Shown: piece after piece, positions 9,111-22,300 of the stretch
How the letters are laid out: each line of letters starts with the position of its first letter
How positions within the stretch are numbered: the stretch's first letter is position 1
Origin: Apus apus
Lineage: Eukaryota > Chordata > Aves > Apodiformes > Apodidae
NCBI RefSeq assembly: GCF_020740795.1
Contig: NC_067312.1
Coordinates: 55,261,905 to 55,325,904 of the forward strand
DNA length: 64,000 nt
Direction: 5' to 3'
Program-made: the position numbers and the translations under genes
Notes under the pieces: model-generated
Databases searched by the model: none
Seen by the model: the letters and a program-made list of their open reading frames with translations, nothing else
What the model was told of the DNA's origin: nothing

Positions 9111-9725
9111 ATGAATTTAAATGTGTGGACCATATACTTTTCAAACAGAATGTTTATGTTTCTGTTTTGGGTGTCTTGGCAGTACACACCATTGGCTGTT
9201 GGTGTGTCAGGAGTAGTCCAGGTTGGAAAGAACCATTGGAGGTTGTCAGGTCCCAGCTGTCACTGAGAGCAGGAAAAACTGATCAGAGTGCACAGGATTT
9301 GTTCAGGTTCTAATATTGCCCAAGCTGATGGCCTCTCTGTGCTACCTCTGTTAATATTTGAGTATTCCCATATTTCCACATTTTTTTTGGGTTTCCCTTG
9401 TTGCAGTCTGTGTCTTCTACCTCACATCCTATTGCTGTGCAGTTCTGGAGGAGCCTATTTTCCTCTTCTGGATGCCCTACCACTACTTACTTTAAGATAC
9501 CAGTCTTGTCTGGAGCCTTCGTAATAGAACAGCTCCTCCTGACCTGGCTTTGGGCAACTCTTACCGAGCTCAGTTCACCCAAAATGTCCTGCTGCAGGTA
9601 TGTGCCAGGCACAAGTCAGGCTGGGTGGTCTTCTCCAGTTTTGGGCCTTCTCTGTGCACAGCAGCTCCTTTGTGGGCTGAATCGGGAAGCTGCCTTTTGT
9701 CTCTTCTATATGACTGCCTCCATGA
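9111..9725. other. Gap, nothing recognised
   Basis: Unique-looking sequence between the TOPORS 3' end and the first LTR fragment. It contains overlapping short open frames in all phases but no domain, no CR1 tail and no clear splice structure. Confidence 0.4.
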
Positions 9726-10480
9726 GTGGTGGGGTTGACCTCGGCTGGTTGTCTGCCAGATAGCCACCCTGCTGCTCTGTCACTTCCTCTCCTCCACAGG
9801 ATGGGGGAGACGGTAAAATGGGAAAGCTCATTGGTTGAGATAAGGACAGGGAGATAATTTAATTATTACTGTCACAGGGCGAAGAAACATGGGGACAATT
9901 AAGTTTATTGCTGAATAAAAATTGAGTAGGATGATGAGAAAGGCAGAACTAAAACCACCTTCTCCACCCTAATTCTCAGGCTCCACTTCTTCATCCCTCA
10001 ATCTTCTACCACCTCCCTCCCAGCAGTGCAGGGGGATGGGGAGTGAGCATAGTGGTCAGTCCATAACATCATGTCTCTACTACTCCTCCTTGCACTGTTC
10101 CTCTGCTCTAGCATGATTCCTTCCTACAGGGTGCAATCCTTCATGAACAGGCTGCTGCAGCATGGGTGCCCCACAGGGTCAGAGTTCCTGCCAGCACAGG
10201 CTGCAGCTCCTGCTAGGGTCCTGCTCCTGCGTGAACTGTAGATTCCTCTTCAGGGCATCTTCACTGCATCTGGCATGGTGAATTCCACAAGCCATGGATA
10301 TCTACTCTGCTTTGATCCCCCATGGGCTGCAGCACGACAGCCTGCCCCACCATGATCTCCAGAGGCTGCAGGGGTATCTCTGCTCCAGTACCTGGAGCAC
10401 TTCCCCTCTCCTTGACTTATCTGCAGGGCTGTTTTGCTCCTGTTCTCATTTTCCCTTCCCCAGCCCCTGACCTGTAGCTG
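9726..10480 (-). mobile_element. Endogenous retrovirus LTR fragment (avian ERVL-like family)
   Basis: This stretch resembles the LTR at 42769-43743 in segment order. Shared segments are GAAAGCTCAT(T/G)GGTTGAGA(T/C)AAGGACA, CAGCAG(T/C)(G)CA(C)AGGGGGA, the paired CATGGGCTGCAG-type boxes, and CAGGGCTGTTTTGCTC. Read on the minus strand, an AATAAA (plus-strand TTTATT near 9903) falls in the expected place before the U5-like end CTCAACC. The 3' end of the LTR is near 9726; the 5' part beyond about 10480 is missing. The family assignment is from memory of bird repeats and is an inference. Confidence 0.65.
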
Positions 10481-10959
10481 CCCCCAAACCTCTGACCCAC
10501 ATTTACCCCCCCCCAAATCCCTGCCCCACATTTATTCCTCAACCCCAGACCCATATCTGAACCCTCAATCCCTGATAGAGGGATTTGGATGGATATAGGT
10601 GTCTGGGCTTTCAGCTGAGTGGAAGGTCTATCCGTATCTAGGAAGATGTGGGCTTCTTCATTGCCAGAAGTGACTTGTTAAGAGTTTGGGAGTGTGGTGC
10701 TGTCTTTCTCCATCCCAGAGTTGAGATAAAGAATGGAGACCAGCTGCAAAGCCCTGCTTGTCAAGAGATCATAGACTCTTTTGCAAGGTCCATGTACTTA
10801 CATCACTTAATGACAACCTTAAAAATAAAATGACAGTTCTTAACCTAAGCTCTGACACTTTCCAAGAGTGGTCACCAGGTCTCCATAGGTACTGAAACAA
10901 AATAGATTAGATGGGAGTTATGCAAGAACATGCATATATATGAATATTTTACAGCTGGT
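10481..10959. other. Gap, nothing recognised
   Basis: C-rich low-complexity sequence to about 10560 (repeats of ACCCACATTTACCCC type), then unique sequence. No gene or repeat end is recognised. Confidence 0.4.
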
Positions 10960-13294
10960 AAGTGAGCCTACCAGGGATAGTGCCATACATGCTGGACTTA
11001 CTGCTAACAAACAAGAAAAGGCTGGTGGACGATGTAGTGGTTGGAGGTTGTCTTGGGCACAGCGACCATGATATGGCAGGATTTTCAATACATGGTGAAG
11101 TTAGGAGGGTTGTCAGCAAAATCTCTACCTCAGATTTCCAGAGGGCTGACCCTGGTCTCTTCAGGGTGCTGGTTTGGAGAGTCCTTTGGGAAGCAGCCCT
11201 CAAAAACAAAGGGGCCTAGGAAGGCTGGGCTTACTTTAAGAATGAAATGATGAAGGTACAGGAGCAGCTGTCCCTGTGTGCCAAAAAAGGAGCCAGCGAG
11301 GGAGAAGACTGGCCTGGTTGAGCGGGGAACTATTACAAGAGCTCAGAAATAATAAAAAGAGTGTATCAACTTTGGGAAAAGGGACAGGTGAATCAGAAAG
11401 TATTTAAGGATATTGTAAGGGCATGTAGAAAGAGAATTAGAGATGCAAAAGCTCAGCAAGAACTTGATCTGATCATCTCTGTAAAGGATAATTAAAAGTG
11501 CTTTTATAAAGACAGTAATAACAAAAGGAGGGTCAGGGAAAATCTTCATTCCTTACTGGATGAGGGGGGAACTTAGTAACAAAGGACAACGAAATGACTG
11601 AGATGCTTAACACCTTCTTTGTCTCAGTCTTTAACAAGAAGAATAGCTGCCTTCAGGACAGCTGGGCTCCTGAGTTGGTAGACAGGGATGGGGAACAGAA
11701 TCCCTCTCCTATAATCCAGGAAGAAGTAGTTAGGGACTTGCTGTGCCACTTACATCCCAACAAGTCCATGGGTCCAGATGGAATTCATCCTAGGGTGCTG
11801 AGGGAGCTGGCAGAAGAACTGGCCAAGCTGCTCTCAATCATTTATCACCAGTCCTGGCTGACTGGGGAGGTTGGCCCAGATGACTGGAGGTTGGCCAGTG
11901 TGACACCCATCCACAAGAAGGGCTGGAAGGAAGATCCGGGGAACTACAGACGTGTCAGCCTGACCTCAGTGCCTGGCAAGGCTATGGAGCAGATCATCCT
12001 GAGTGCCATCAAGCAGTAGAAGACAACCAGGGGATCAGGTTCAGCCAACATGGGTTTAAGAAAGGAAGGTCCTGCCTGACCAATCTCTTCTCCTTCTATG
12101 ACTGGGTGACCCACCTGGTGGATGAGGGGAAGGCTGTGGATGTGGTCTACCTCTACTTCAGCAAAGCCTTTGACACAGTCTCCCACAGCATCCTCCTGGA
12201 GAAGCTGGCAATCTACAGCTTGGACAGGTGCACTCCTTGCTGGGTTAAAAACTGGTTGGATGACTGGGCCCAGAGAGTGATGGTGAATGGAGCTGCATGC
12301 AGCTGGTGTCTGGTGACCAGTGGTGTTCCCCAGGGATCAATACTGGCCCAGTCCTGTTCAACATCTGTATTGATGACCTGGATGTGGGGATTGAGTTCAC
12401 CCTCAGCAAGTTCACAGATGACACCAAGTTGGAGAGTAATATCGATCTGCCAGAAGGTAGAAAGAAGCTGCAGGAGGACCTGGATAGGCTGGGTCAATGG
12501 AACAAGGCCAAGGGCATGAAATTCAACAAGAGCAAGTGCAAAGTCCTGCACTTTGGCCACAATAACCCCAGGCAATGCTACAGACTGGGGGAAGAGTGGC
12601 TGGAGAGCAGCCCAGCAGAGAGGGACCTGGGAGCACTGGTTGACAATCAGCTGAACATGAGCCAGCAGTGTGCCCAGGTGGCCTGGAAGGCCAATGGTGT
12701 CCTGGCTTGTATCAGGAATAGTGTGGCCAGCAGGAGTAGGGATGTGATTCTCCCCCTGTACACTGCACTGGTGAGGCCTCACCTTGAGTACTGTGTCCAG
12801 TTCTGGGCCCCTCGTCAAGAAGGATATTGAGGTGCTGGAGCAGGTCCAGAGGAGAGCAAGGAGGCTGGTGAAGGGACTAGAGGGAAACTCTTATAGGGAT
12901 AAGCTGGGGGAGCTGGGGTTGTTTAGCCTGGAGAGGAGGAGACTCAGGGGGGACCTTGTCACTCTCTTCAACTACCTGAAAGGAGGTTGTAGTCAGGTGG
13001 GGGCTGGGCTTTTCTTCCAGGCAACTAGCAACAAGACAAGAGGGCATGGCCTGAAGCTACTCCAGGGGAGCTTTAGGTTGGGTGTTAGGAAGTATTTCCT
13101 CATGGAGAGGGTGATTAGACATTCGAATGGACTTCCCAGGGAAGTGGTGGAGGCACCATCCCTGAATGTGTTCAAGGAAAGGCTGGATGTGGCACTTAGT
13201 GCCATGGTCTAGTTGACGTGGTGGTGTTGGTCATAGGCTGGACTTGATGATCGTAGAGGTCTTTTCCAGCCTTGGTAATTCTGTGATTCTGTGA
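10960..13294 (+). mobile_element. CR1 LINE, 5'-truncated, endonuclease end to 3' tail
   Basis: The element begins near the end of the ORF2 endonuclease domain (LDLLLTN then LGHSDHD) and runs through the reverse transcriptase to the tail TTCTGTGATTCTGTGA. RT landmarks in order are MGPDGIHPRVL (about 11768), [18 protein letters not shown], the KAFDTVSHS block, TSGVPQGS (about 12312), and the catalytic box in the form FTDDTKL rather than FADD (about 12413), then [10 protein letters not shown]. Frameshifts or stops near 12019, 12350 and 12820 break the frame, so it cannot make active protein. The sequence differs from the CR1 copies at 36-39 kb and 49-51 kb and is probably another subfamily. Confidence 0.92.
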
Positions 13295-13573
13295 ATGAGG
13301 CAAGTTTATGGCATCCTGGGCATCTGCAGCACAAGAGCACCCCAAACCAGAGTTATGAAATGCAAATAGATGAATAGCTGTGGTGTGCTTATCACTCTGC
13401 CTGGGGTTTTTAGTAGCATCTGACAGATTTTCTTTCTATCAAGGAAAGACGAGGTTCAGGCAGTGTGTTACATCCATCCAGGCACTGTCTCCATCTGTAG
13501 GATTGTCACTCAGAAGAGGAAGAATCAGCTTTCTTTGCTGGCTGAGATGTGGTTGTGACCCTACCAGAGCTGG

Positions 13574-14014
13574 CAGAGCCACAAAGATGATTAAGGGAGT
13601 GGAACATCTCCCTGATGAGGAAAAGCTGGGGGAGCTGTATCTCTTTAGCTTGGAGAAGAGGAGACTGAGGGGCGACCTCATCAATGTTTACAAATACATC
13701 AAGGTTGAGTGGCTGGAGGAGGAACCAGGCTTTTTGTCAGTGATGTCCAGTGACAAGACAAGGGGCACTGGGTGCAAACTGGAACATAGGAGGTTCCATG
13801 TAAAGATCAGAAAAAAATTCTTTACTGTGAGAGTGACAGAGCACTGGAACAGGCTGCCCAGAGAGGTTGTGGAGTCTCCTTTGCTGGAGACATTCAAAAC
13901 CCACCTGGACAAGTTCCTGTGTGATGTGCTCTAGGGGATTCTGCTCTGGCAGAGGGGTTGAACTAGATGATCTTTCAAGGTCCCTTCCAACCCCTAAGAT
14001 TCTGTGATTCTGTG
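13574..14014 (+). mobile_element. CR1 LINE 3' fragment
   Basis: The fragment begins in the RT C-terminal region ([17 protein letters not shown]) and ends in AACCCCTAAGATTCTGTGATTCTGTGA. Its peptide and 3' end match the nested minus-strand CR1 at 37246-38305 and the copy at 53684-54545, so these three belong to one subfamily. It lies 280 bases after the end of a different CR1 in the same direction. Confidence 0.88.
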
Positions 14015-15983
14015 AATATCTACAGGCATATGCTTTGCACAAGCTAGTTTTGCAAGGATGTAAAAACCTTCAGTCATTTTCCTAAACACAACTTATTTAA
14101 AGTCCATATTGCATCCCAAATTAATAGAAATTGTTGAGAATTATGCCTATTATGAATACTTTTGAAATTACCAGGAGTACAGATGATGGAAAGTTTGGAC
14201 TGTAGAAGGAGAAGTAGAAGCAGCATCTCCCTAAGTGTTCAGGTGAATGAAATGAGACCAAAAGCTGTGGCACATTCTTACATTTCTAGGGATAATAAAC
14301 TGTTTAATGGTTTTGATAGCCCCTTGAATTTCTTTCAGAAATATATTACAAAAAGTGAAGGAAAGCTGGCTAGCAATTTTTATAAAAATGAACAGTGCCG
14401 GAGTTTGTATGTGATTTCTGTGTGCTTGGAAACCTTGAATAATCTTAAATCTTAAATTCATCCCTCTCTTTGAAACACATTATTTGCCCAGATCAATCAT
14501 TGTTTATTTTAGTCCTTCAAGCAGCCCATACCTGCAGTAGAGAGAAGAAATGATACCATGGAGTCATCCTCCTTTGTCATGTGTTACAGTGCCTTATCTG
14601 AAGATTGAAATCCTTGTCTAATTGGGAAGGCTCGGAGATTCTGGATAAGATGGGTGTAGGAGAGCTGAGAGGAATTAGCCACTGGTATTATGAGGGTGAA
14701 ATTTGTGTTTTTAGTGTTGGACAAAGCCTAATAATATATAAATAATGTGCTTTCCCACCAAAAGCTTCCTTCATATTCTGTGTCATCTGATCTATCTTCT
14801 TACTTCTTCAGGCTGCAAATGGTGGGTTGAGAGCTATGAACTTACTTGGTGCTTAAAAAGTGTGCTGCTCATTCAGACTGTGAATATGATCACCTATGTC
14901 AAGTGCTGCCATAAGCTGTATTAACTGCACAAATATTCCAAAAGGTTAGCATTCGCTTTTTCAGAAAAGGTAGAAGCCAAATGTATTTACCAGCATTATG
15001 CAACGGGTTGATAGGCATAGTGTAATATTTTTTTAAAACCTCATCATAAGAAGATGTTAACTTGGCACAGAGGAAAACACTTCGGATTTCCACATAGCTA
15101 ATTGGACTATTGTGATAGGGTGAGGTCTTAGCAACTAGAAAAGGACAGTATTTAAATTACTAGCCAGAAGAACTAACAAGCATGTACTAAATCTGGCAAG
15201 TATGCAAAGTTAATTTCCAATATTTCCATTGCCTCAGGTGAGGATTTTTGCTGTCACACACCCACTCTTCCAGGGCTCTTAGGGACACTGGAGCTCCACT
15301 GCAACCACCTTTTAAATGCGTACTTTAATCCAGAGTGAAGCTCTCTAAAATTTCACAGTGTGACTGGCAAGCAATTTACTTGAAATTTTCCCAGGATGTG
15401 CAGTGTGTTTTTTTCAGATAATTACCTTCTTTCTCTCCCAGGATGAAGACATATAACATAAGTAATATTTAGGATGCTTCTTAAACATTCCATATACTTT
15501 GAATTATTGTGTTATTTTTCGTTATAGCACAACTTCTTAATAAAGCAAGTGGTTTATTTCTAAAATGCACATATGAAAACAATTGCATTTGTCATGCTCT
15601 TATGAAAGCAACATACAGCTGTTGCTCTAGGTCCAAAGATTGAAAGAAAAAGAAAGTTCTGACGATCCAGCAAACTCCTATAAAGTGGTAGGCAGTTTTG
15701 TTTAGTAACTACATCAGCCCCTTAAAAATCATGTGTCCTTACTGAGATGACGTTTCATGCCTACTGCGGTTAAATGATAGTAAATGTGCTGCCATCTCGT
15801 GGTAGCTGCTGTTTTTCAAAAGCAGAAGGCACAGCTGTGTGTGCTCATGGCAGGGACCGTGAGAAAGCTACAAGGGTATCTGTGGTTCTGGAGCTCTGCA
15901 CTTCCCTTCTACCTTGCAGTACTAAAAGAAAATACTATTTATTAAGGTTTCTTTGCAAAAATTCTGACATTTTTTACTATATT
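14015..15983. other. Gap, AT-rich unique sequence
   Basis: About 2 kb with no recognised gene. A CTCF-like motif, GCTGCCATCTCGTGGTAGC, is at 15788-15806. Nothing else stands out. Confidence 0.4.
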
Positions 15984-16350
15984 CGTTGTATGTATCCAAG
16001 TTTTGGCAGAGGTGGGCTGCAGAACCGATCTCTGAGAACAGGATATGGTGGTGGCAGTGGGTCCACAGCAGGCCCACTGCAGGACACAGCTGAGCCCATC
16101 AGCCAATACAGTGGCACTTCTATTAAAATATGTTTAAGAAGGGGAAAAACATCTCAGAGCAGCGTAATAAGTGAAGGAAAAAGTGTGAGAAACAGCCCTG
16201 TGAACACCAGGATTAGAGACGAGAAGAGGAGGAGGTGCTCCAGGTGTTGGAGCAGGGTCAGCTCTGCAGCCTGTGAAGAGACCATAGTGGAGCAGGTGTA
16301 TCCCTGCCAGCCGTGGAGAGACAACTATGGTGACACAGGCATTTCCTTAC
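15984..16350 (+). mobile_element. Decayed ERV LTR fragment, opposite direction to the other two
   Basis: Read on the plus strand, the order is CAAGTTTTGGCAG, CCATCAGCCAATACAG, TTTAAGAAGGGGAAAAA, AACAGCCCTGTG, GGAGGAGGTGCTCCAG and CCATGGAATCACTGCAG. This is the reverse-complement order of segments in the LTR family at 9726 and 42769. It explains a 211-codon open frame at 15774-16409, which has no recognisable protein domain and should not be called a gene. Both ends are blurred. Confidence 0.5.
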
Positions 16351-19300
16351 ACACCATGGAATCACTGCAGAAACAAGTTTTTCTGGGCTATATCTTATTT
16401 TTTTTCTAGTCTGTATGGATTCAAAAGGTATTGGAAGAAGTTGCTTGAACATAAATCTAAAAGTATGACACATCACCACAAAGGTTCTTGCAAATAAAGT
16501 GGCAGAAGATTTTCTATAATGTCTCAAAGATCATAGTGTAATTTTTTGGGAAGACTCAGTTCTAAATTCTTCCATGTCCCATTAGGGTTTAACTGGAGTG
16601 AACTGCACACCACATGGCCCACTCCCAGAGTCATAAAAGTAAGCAGCAGGTGGCATCTACAGCATGCCCCTTTTGTTTCCTGTGTACAAGAAATGCAACA
16701 CTGGAATGCCAAATAAAGGATTTTGAGTCATCTTGCCACAGACTAATCCACAATAACTTGGAGACTAGGATGTTTGTTTCTTCCTTTCATTTCAGATGTG
16801 GGAAGAAGTGTTAGCACAAGGCTGCTGGTGGTTTGCTAGGGACTATGTAACTGGTGCTGAGCCTTCAGTGGGAACAGCAAAGTGAGATGTAGCTCTGGTG
16901 GGTACAGTTGATGGAGCAGTTAGTTGTACTAAGTTTTCCAAAGTTGTACTCCTTGCTTTGGACACCACAGAAGCATGGTTTGCATGTCACTGCTTTGTCT
17001 GTGCTTCCTGCCTCCCTCTGGAAAAGCTCTTGGCAATGCTTTTGCTGATTGCTGGATGTTGGTCCTGAGGCGTCTGCCTCCTGGTGAGAGAGGCCCAAGA
17101 AGCAGGGCAACAGCACATGGTGTTGGTGTTCGCAGAGGGACTGCAGGGTGCAGAGGTGCACAGGTGTGCTCCTGGAGGTGGGGCTGCTTGGAGGCTGCAA
17201 CATGATGGTCTCAGTACGATGCAAGCCATGCTGACTGCCACCAGTGCTGCAGGTGCCCTGGCTTCCATCGACAGCACGAAACCTTCTGCTCCACCTGTGG
17301 AACTGCAACTGCAGAGCAGGCAAGGTGCCCTAGCACTGCTGAGGACAAAGACTCAGGAGGGGAGGCATCAGAGCCCGCTGAGACTGCACCTCAAGTCTGC
17401 AAAAACTGGGAAAGGCAAGTAGCACTGATGGGAGGTTTCCTCCTGCCAGGTATGGAGGCATCCACCTACTGACATGAACTGGTGTCATGGCGGGGGGGTT
17501 GTGTCTCCTGGAGGCCAGGATGCTTCAGAGAGTTTGTCAACACTTGCCTGGCCTTCAGACTGTTACCCTGCTGTTCCTCTACATGGGCATCAATTATATC
17601 CCCAAGGAAGTAATGAAGTGTATCTAGAGTGCTTAGAGAGCTTTAGGGGAACCCACAAAGGGCCCTGGTGGTGTTTCTTTGATACTGCCAGCAAAGAAAA
17701 AAAAACACTTGAGTAGAAATGGACTCATCAGGTGGGTCAGGAACTCACTGCATGGCTGATTTTGCAGGTAGGACCTTAGCATCAGTGACCACAGGACCCT
17801 CTTTGAGGAGCAAGAGCTCTACCTTCTAAAGGTGGAAAATAAGAAAACATGGACAAAATGTATAGCAATATTTTGCCAGCAGGTGTTGTCTGATTCTGAG
17901 TCTACATGTTAGTATAATGTAAAAAATATTTAGGTTTCCTGTGCAGACTTGCTGAAGCGGAAACCCTGAAATGTTCTTTGTCAGTGCCTTGCAGCTTTCC
18001 TTCCCCCAGGATAACTCTTATGAAAAATATGGGATACAGAGCAGAATAAGAAAAATTCATAAGTATATGATGACAGGATATTTGGACAGCAGTGTGATTT
18101 TTAAGCCTCATCATTTTTTTTTTTTGATGAAGCTACTATTTCTGTGAATTTTCATTGAGTGTCCCTTATGTGGACATTTGTGTGTACAAAATTAGATCAG
18201 ATTTATAAAACTTTCTTTCTACTGAAAGTCTGTAGCATTTACTAGTGAATTATTTTATTTCTACAGATTTTGAAAACTATCCTATAGAAAAACATTTTTT
18301 GTTAATGTAGAATTCGTGAATAGCTTAATGCAGAGGAATAAAAATGTAAAAATTCTAAAGGCCTTTGGGGTATTTCTTTCAAAGTCCAACTAAAAGTAGA
18401 TTTTTCCTGAGACTTGATTTAGGGCAGAGGTCATTATAGGTAAGCCACTCTTTCTGAATTACAGCCTCTTATGAGAATGTTAAGAGTATTTATTTCATTT
18501 CAGCACTTTCTGAAGACTTCAGAAATTCCCTCTTTTATGTATTTTCCTTTGTCAAGGCTCTTCCAGCCTCTTGGCCCAAGACTCCCTCCTCCCCTGACAT
18601 GTCAGGGAGAAAACCTCAGCATTTAATCACAGCTACTGATGTGAAGAGTCTTCAGGTAAGCTTTGAGCAAGGTGAAACATCTGAGAGTGCCCTTAGGTCT
18701 CCTGGGGCATGGATAAGTGCCAGACATGCCCTGTGCACCATTTGCAGTACCAACATTTGTCATCAGCGACGGAAGTTAATCAAAAGCTTTTGATGGTGTC
18801 TACAAAGCCTGGAGATTATGTTAGTCAGACATTTTTTTCTCTTTCTCTTTGCCTGCCTGGGATGGATTTCTGCCTGACTTTGGGATGCAGAAAAAATAAG
18901 GTAAATGTAGAAAACACTAAATCCTTCTACTGCACCTCATCATAGCATTAAATGACCTCTTGCTCTTGTGTTTAAGTTGACATATGACCTGAACAGAAAA
19001 CTTGAAAGGCCTTTTTCTTTAAGTTATGTGGAATTTTATGGCATTTTTGCAGGACATTTTCTTCTCTTTCAGTATCTTGTGTGATATTTGCACAACGCAA
19101 GTTAAACATCTGCCTCCTCCATTGTCACACCTTTTTCTGCTGCATAGACACAGACACACATGCATGCCTACCTTTATATGCAATTTTCATCTCTGTCTCC
19201 TTCTCTCAAGCCTGCTCATGTTTCCATTACAGCCTCTCCATGACTAACTGTTCCATCTTCAAAAGGTTTCCATCCGATTAAATGATTGCCACATAGTGAT

Positions 19301-22300
19301 TATGGGAAACTAGCGTTTTAAGACATGTTGCACACACACGGATTTATAATCACTGCTTTTTATAACCATCTTTATTAATCTTTACTCTGTTTGGCTTTGT
19401 TTTTTTTTCAGGCAAACAATAAGCAAGCCCGAGGGCCTTAGCTCCTGGCTAGTTTTGAGCTCCTTGCTTCCATGGTTTGCAATCTGAGTGTACCTGTGGT
19501 TATTATGTGTGTAGTCCAGGTATTTGGCTAGTGAATTCTGGCAAATTGGCTATCTTGGAAATTGTAGATGCCTTTCAAATCCATTTTGTGTGCCTTTGGC
19601 TTTACTGGTATGCAGACTTCCAAGAATGTGTGGGAGTATTTTGACTTTTGTATGAGGTCTTCATGGTCATGGGCTAGTAACTGGTGGATGATTTTTTGAT
19701 GGTTCTGTTGTAGTCATGAACAGAGCCCACCCAAGGCTGAGAATTCTGTTTCCCACCAAGAGGTTTCCAAGTTTGGTTTTCTTATACATTTGAGAAAAAC
19801 TGATTTTTTGCAGGTCCTTCATCTATCTGAGTAGTTCAGCTGTGCAAAGATTCAGACACCAGCTCTTCTTTTGCATTCTGCTGTGTGCTGCCTTCTGCAT
19901 CACTTCTGTGCCAGGACAAGGAATGGGGAAACAAGAAGGCCATTCCCATTCATAAGTCTCTGAAGGGGTCGCAGAGATAGATGTGGACCAAATCCATGTC
20001 TCAGCTCAGGGAAGGACAAAAGGGAGCTGATATCTTAGCCAGGCCTTGAAAGCCTGCTAGCAGGAGGGAAGGCTGGGAAAATATTACTTTAACATGGAGT
20101 CAGTGGCACCATCTCCAGCCCAGCCCTGGTTGAGTCAGGAAGAAATCCTCATCCCAAATTTCTCACATACAAGGAAAAAAGCTCACATTTCCTCTGTGTC
20201 TTTCCATGGATTAGAGAGCTATGACTTGGCCAACTTCACCAGGACTGCAAGGATGCTTACATTGCAGCTTTTACATAATTTTAATTGCTTTGAAAATGGT
20301 CTTGCTAGTTCTGATCACTCTTGAAATTGTAAGCAAACACTGGCATTTTCTGCTGAAACAAAAGTCAGCCATTCAGCCTCTCATGATCAGCTTTTGCTAT
20401 CCAGTCTGTTGTGACTGTCACAAGTTGTCAAACTGTCACAATAAACGACCCAAGTTTAGCATATTTTGTTTAGCCATTGTAGGAAACACTTCTAAGTACA
20501 TTTTAGTAGTCGCAGAATATAATTAAAACATAGTAAATGATTTCCCACAGAGGGGAAGAAGTTACATGGTAGTTAAAAATTACTAGATCATGATTTTGTA
20601 TGTGGTTTTTGGTTACTTGGAGTGACTGTAAATTACCACATTTGGTTCCAGTTGGAAATACTGAGCAAATAAATATTGATTAGGAACTTATTGCCCGAAA
20701 CCCAGAAATCTAAGAATGTAGAGATTTCATTTGTTTAATCTAATGACTTAATTGATAATTACTACTCTTATGCAAGTTAAACTAATGCAGCCTGCCAAAT
20801 ATTCACCCCATTAGAGGAAGAAAATCTGGATTTTTTTCCAAGAAATTACAATGCCTAATCATTACTGTATTTTTCATTAGATATTCCTTTTCCGTCTGAT
20901 TTTCCACAGAGATCTGTTGCTTCTCTCTTTCTCCTTTTTTACAGCCTAGAGTTGTCTCTGAGCAGAGGTGTTAATTTGGTTTAATTTCTCACATAGACAG
21001 TGGTGGAGACTGCGGCCCTTAATGAAGTCTGTTCAACCCTCTGCATCAACCATCTCTACAGTAATCACTTTTTCAACATTTCATCATCATCATCACATTT
21101 CAACATCACTCAGCATGGTCAAAACCAACGCCATACTGCTCAAGCCTGTCTTTGTCTCCCAGACCATCGGCATCAGCAGCATGGGCCAGTTGTCATGGAG
21201 ACCTATGACCTCAGTCATCCTTGTCCTCTTCTCATCTTGAATCATAGCTACTTTTTGTTCCAGTCAAAGGCTTTCAGAGGTAGTGTCCTTTCCCTCACCA
21301 TACACAGAAAATTTCCCACTCATTTATTTGTGTTTCTGTACTTGGCTTTTCACATGCACATTTTTCTGTTGTGTAGGAGATAAATGCCCACCAATTTCCC
21401 ATCCTTCTTACTGTGCCATTGTTAGTGTTTTGGAGAATTTCATTACCTTCCATCTCATTCTTTTCCTTTGACTTCTTCATGACCATGTCTCCCACTGAAG
21501 TGCTTGTCTTGATCTGACCTGTCTGGCACTCTACTAACATGCAAGGGTGCCAATTTTAGTGCACATATCTCATTTTCTTCTTACTCAGTTTTCTATCCTA
21601 GTACACAAACCCCTAGATTATAGTGCTTTGATTAAATTTCACTGAAATTTTGAATTTTCCAAGATGTGGGCAAGATTTCTATATCAGAAAGTGGCTAAAA
21701 TACAGATTATCAGAACATTGGTAGACTCTGACAGAGTCAAAAGGGTCACTGCATGCCTGGCCCAGTCTTTAACTCCTTCCCTAAATGTCAACTTCTAAGC
21801 ACTTGCTGAGAAGAGCCATCACTGAGAGCCAGGATGTCCATGTCACTATAACCAATGACAAGGCCAGAGGCCAGACAGAGAAAGCACTGCCAACGGTGTC
21901 CAACTGATAGAGTTGGAGAAGTGATCTGAACCCTCTCCTCAAACACTGGCATTTCACAAGTGGCAACCAGCCTGCATGCAGTCTGAGGATGGAAAGCTTT
22001 TGCCTTTTAGGATCTGGCATGTTGAAGAAGTTACTAGAATTGAGGAAATTACAGTATTTTGAATGGAAAATATTATCATTTATACTAGGTTCTCATATAC
22101 ACTCACACTGCAGAAGCAAGCATAAATTATGTTGTTTTTCAAAATTAAATAAGATATATTATTAATTATTTTTATATAAGGAAGGAACTAGTGAGTGCAC
22201 CATATAATGTAGTTAACTTTAAAAATCAATGCAATTTGTTTTGAAATTATCATAAGCGAATTAATATTATAATTATTTATTTATATATACACAGACATTA

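Noticed and set aside
15774..16409. 211-codon plus-strand open frame
   Set aside because: Most of its 3' half is explained by a decayed LTR fragment, and the peptide has no domain.
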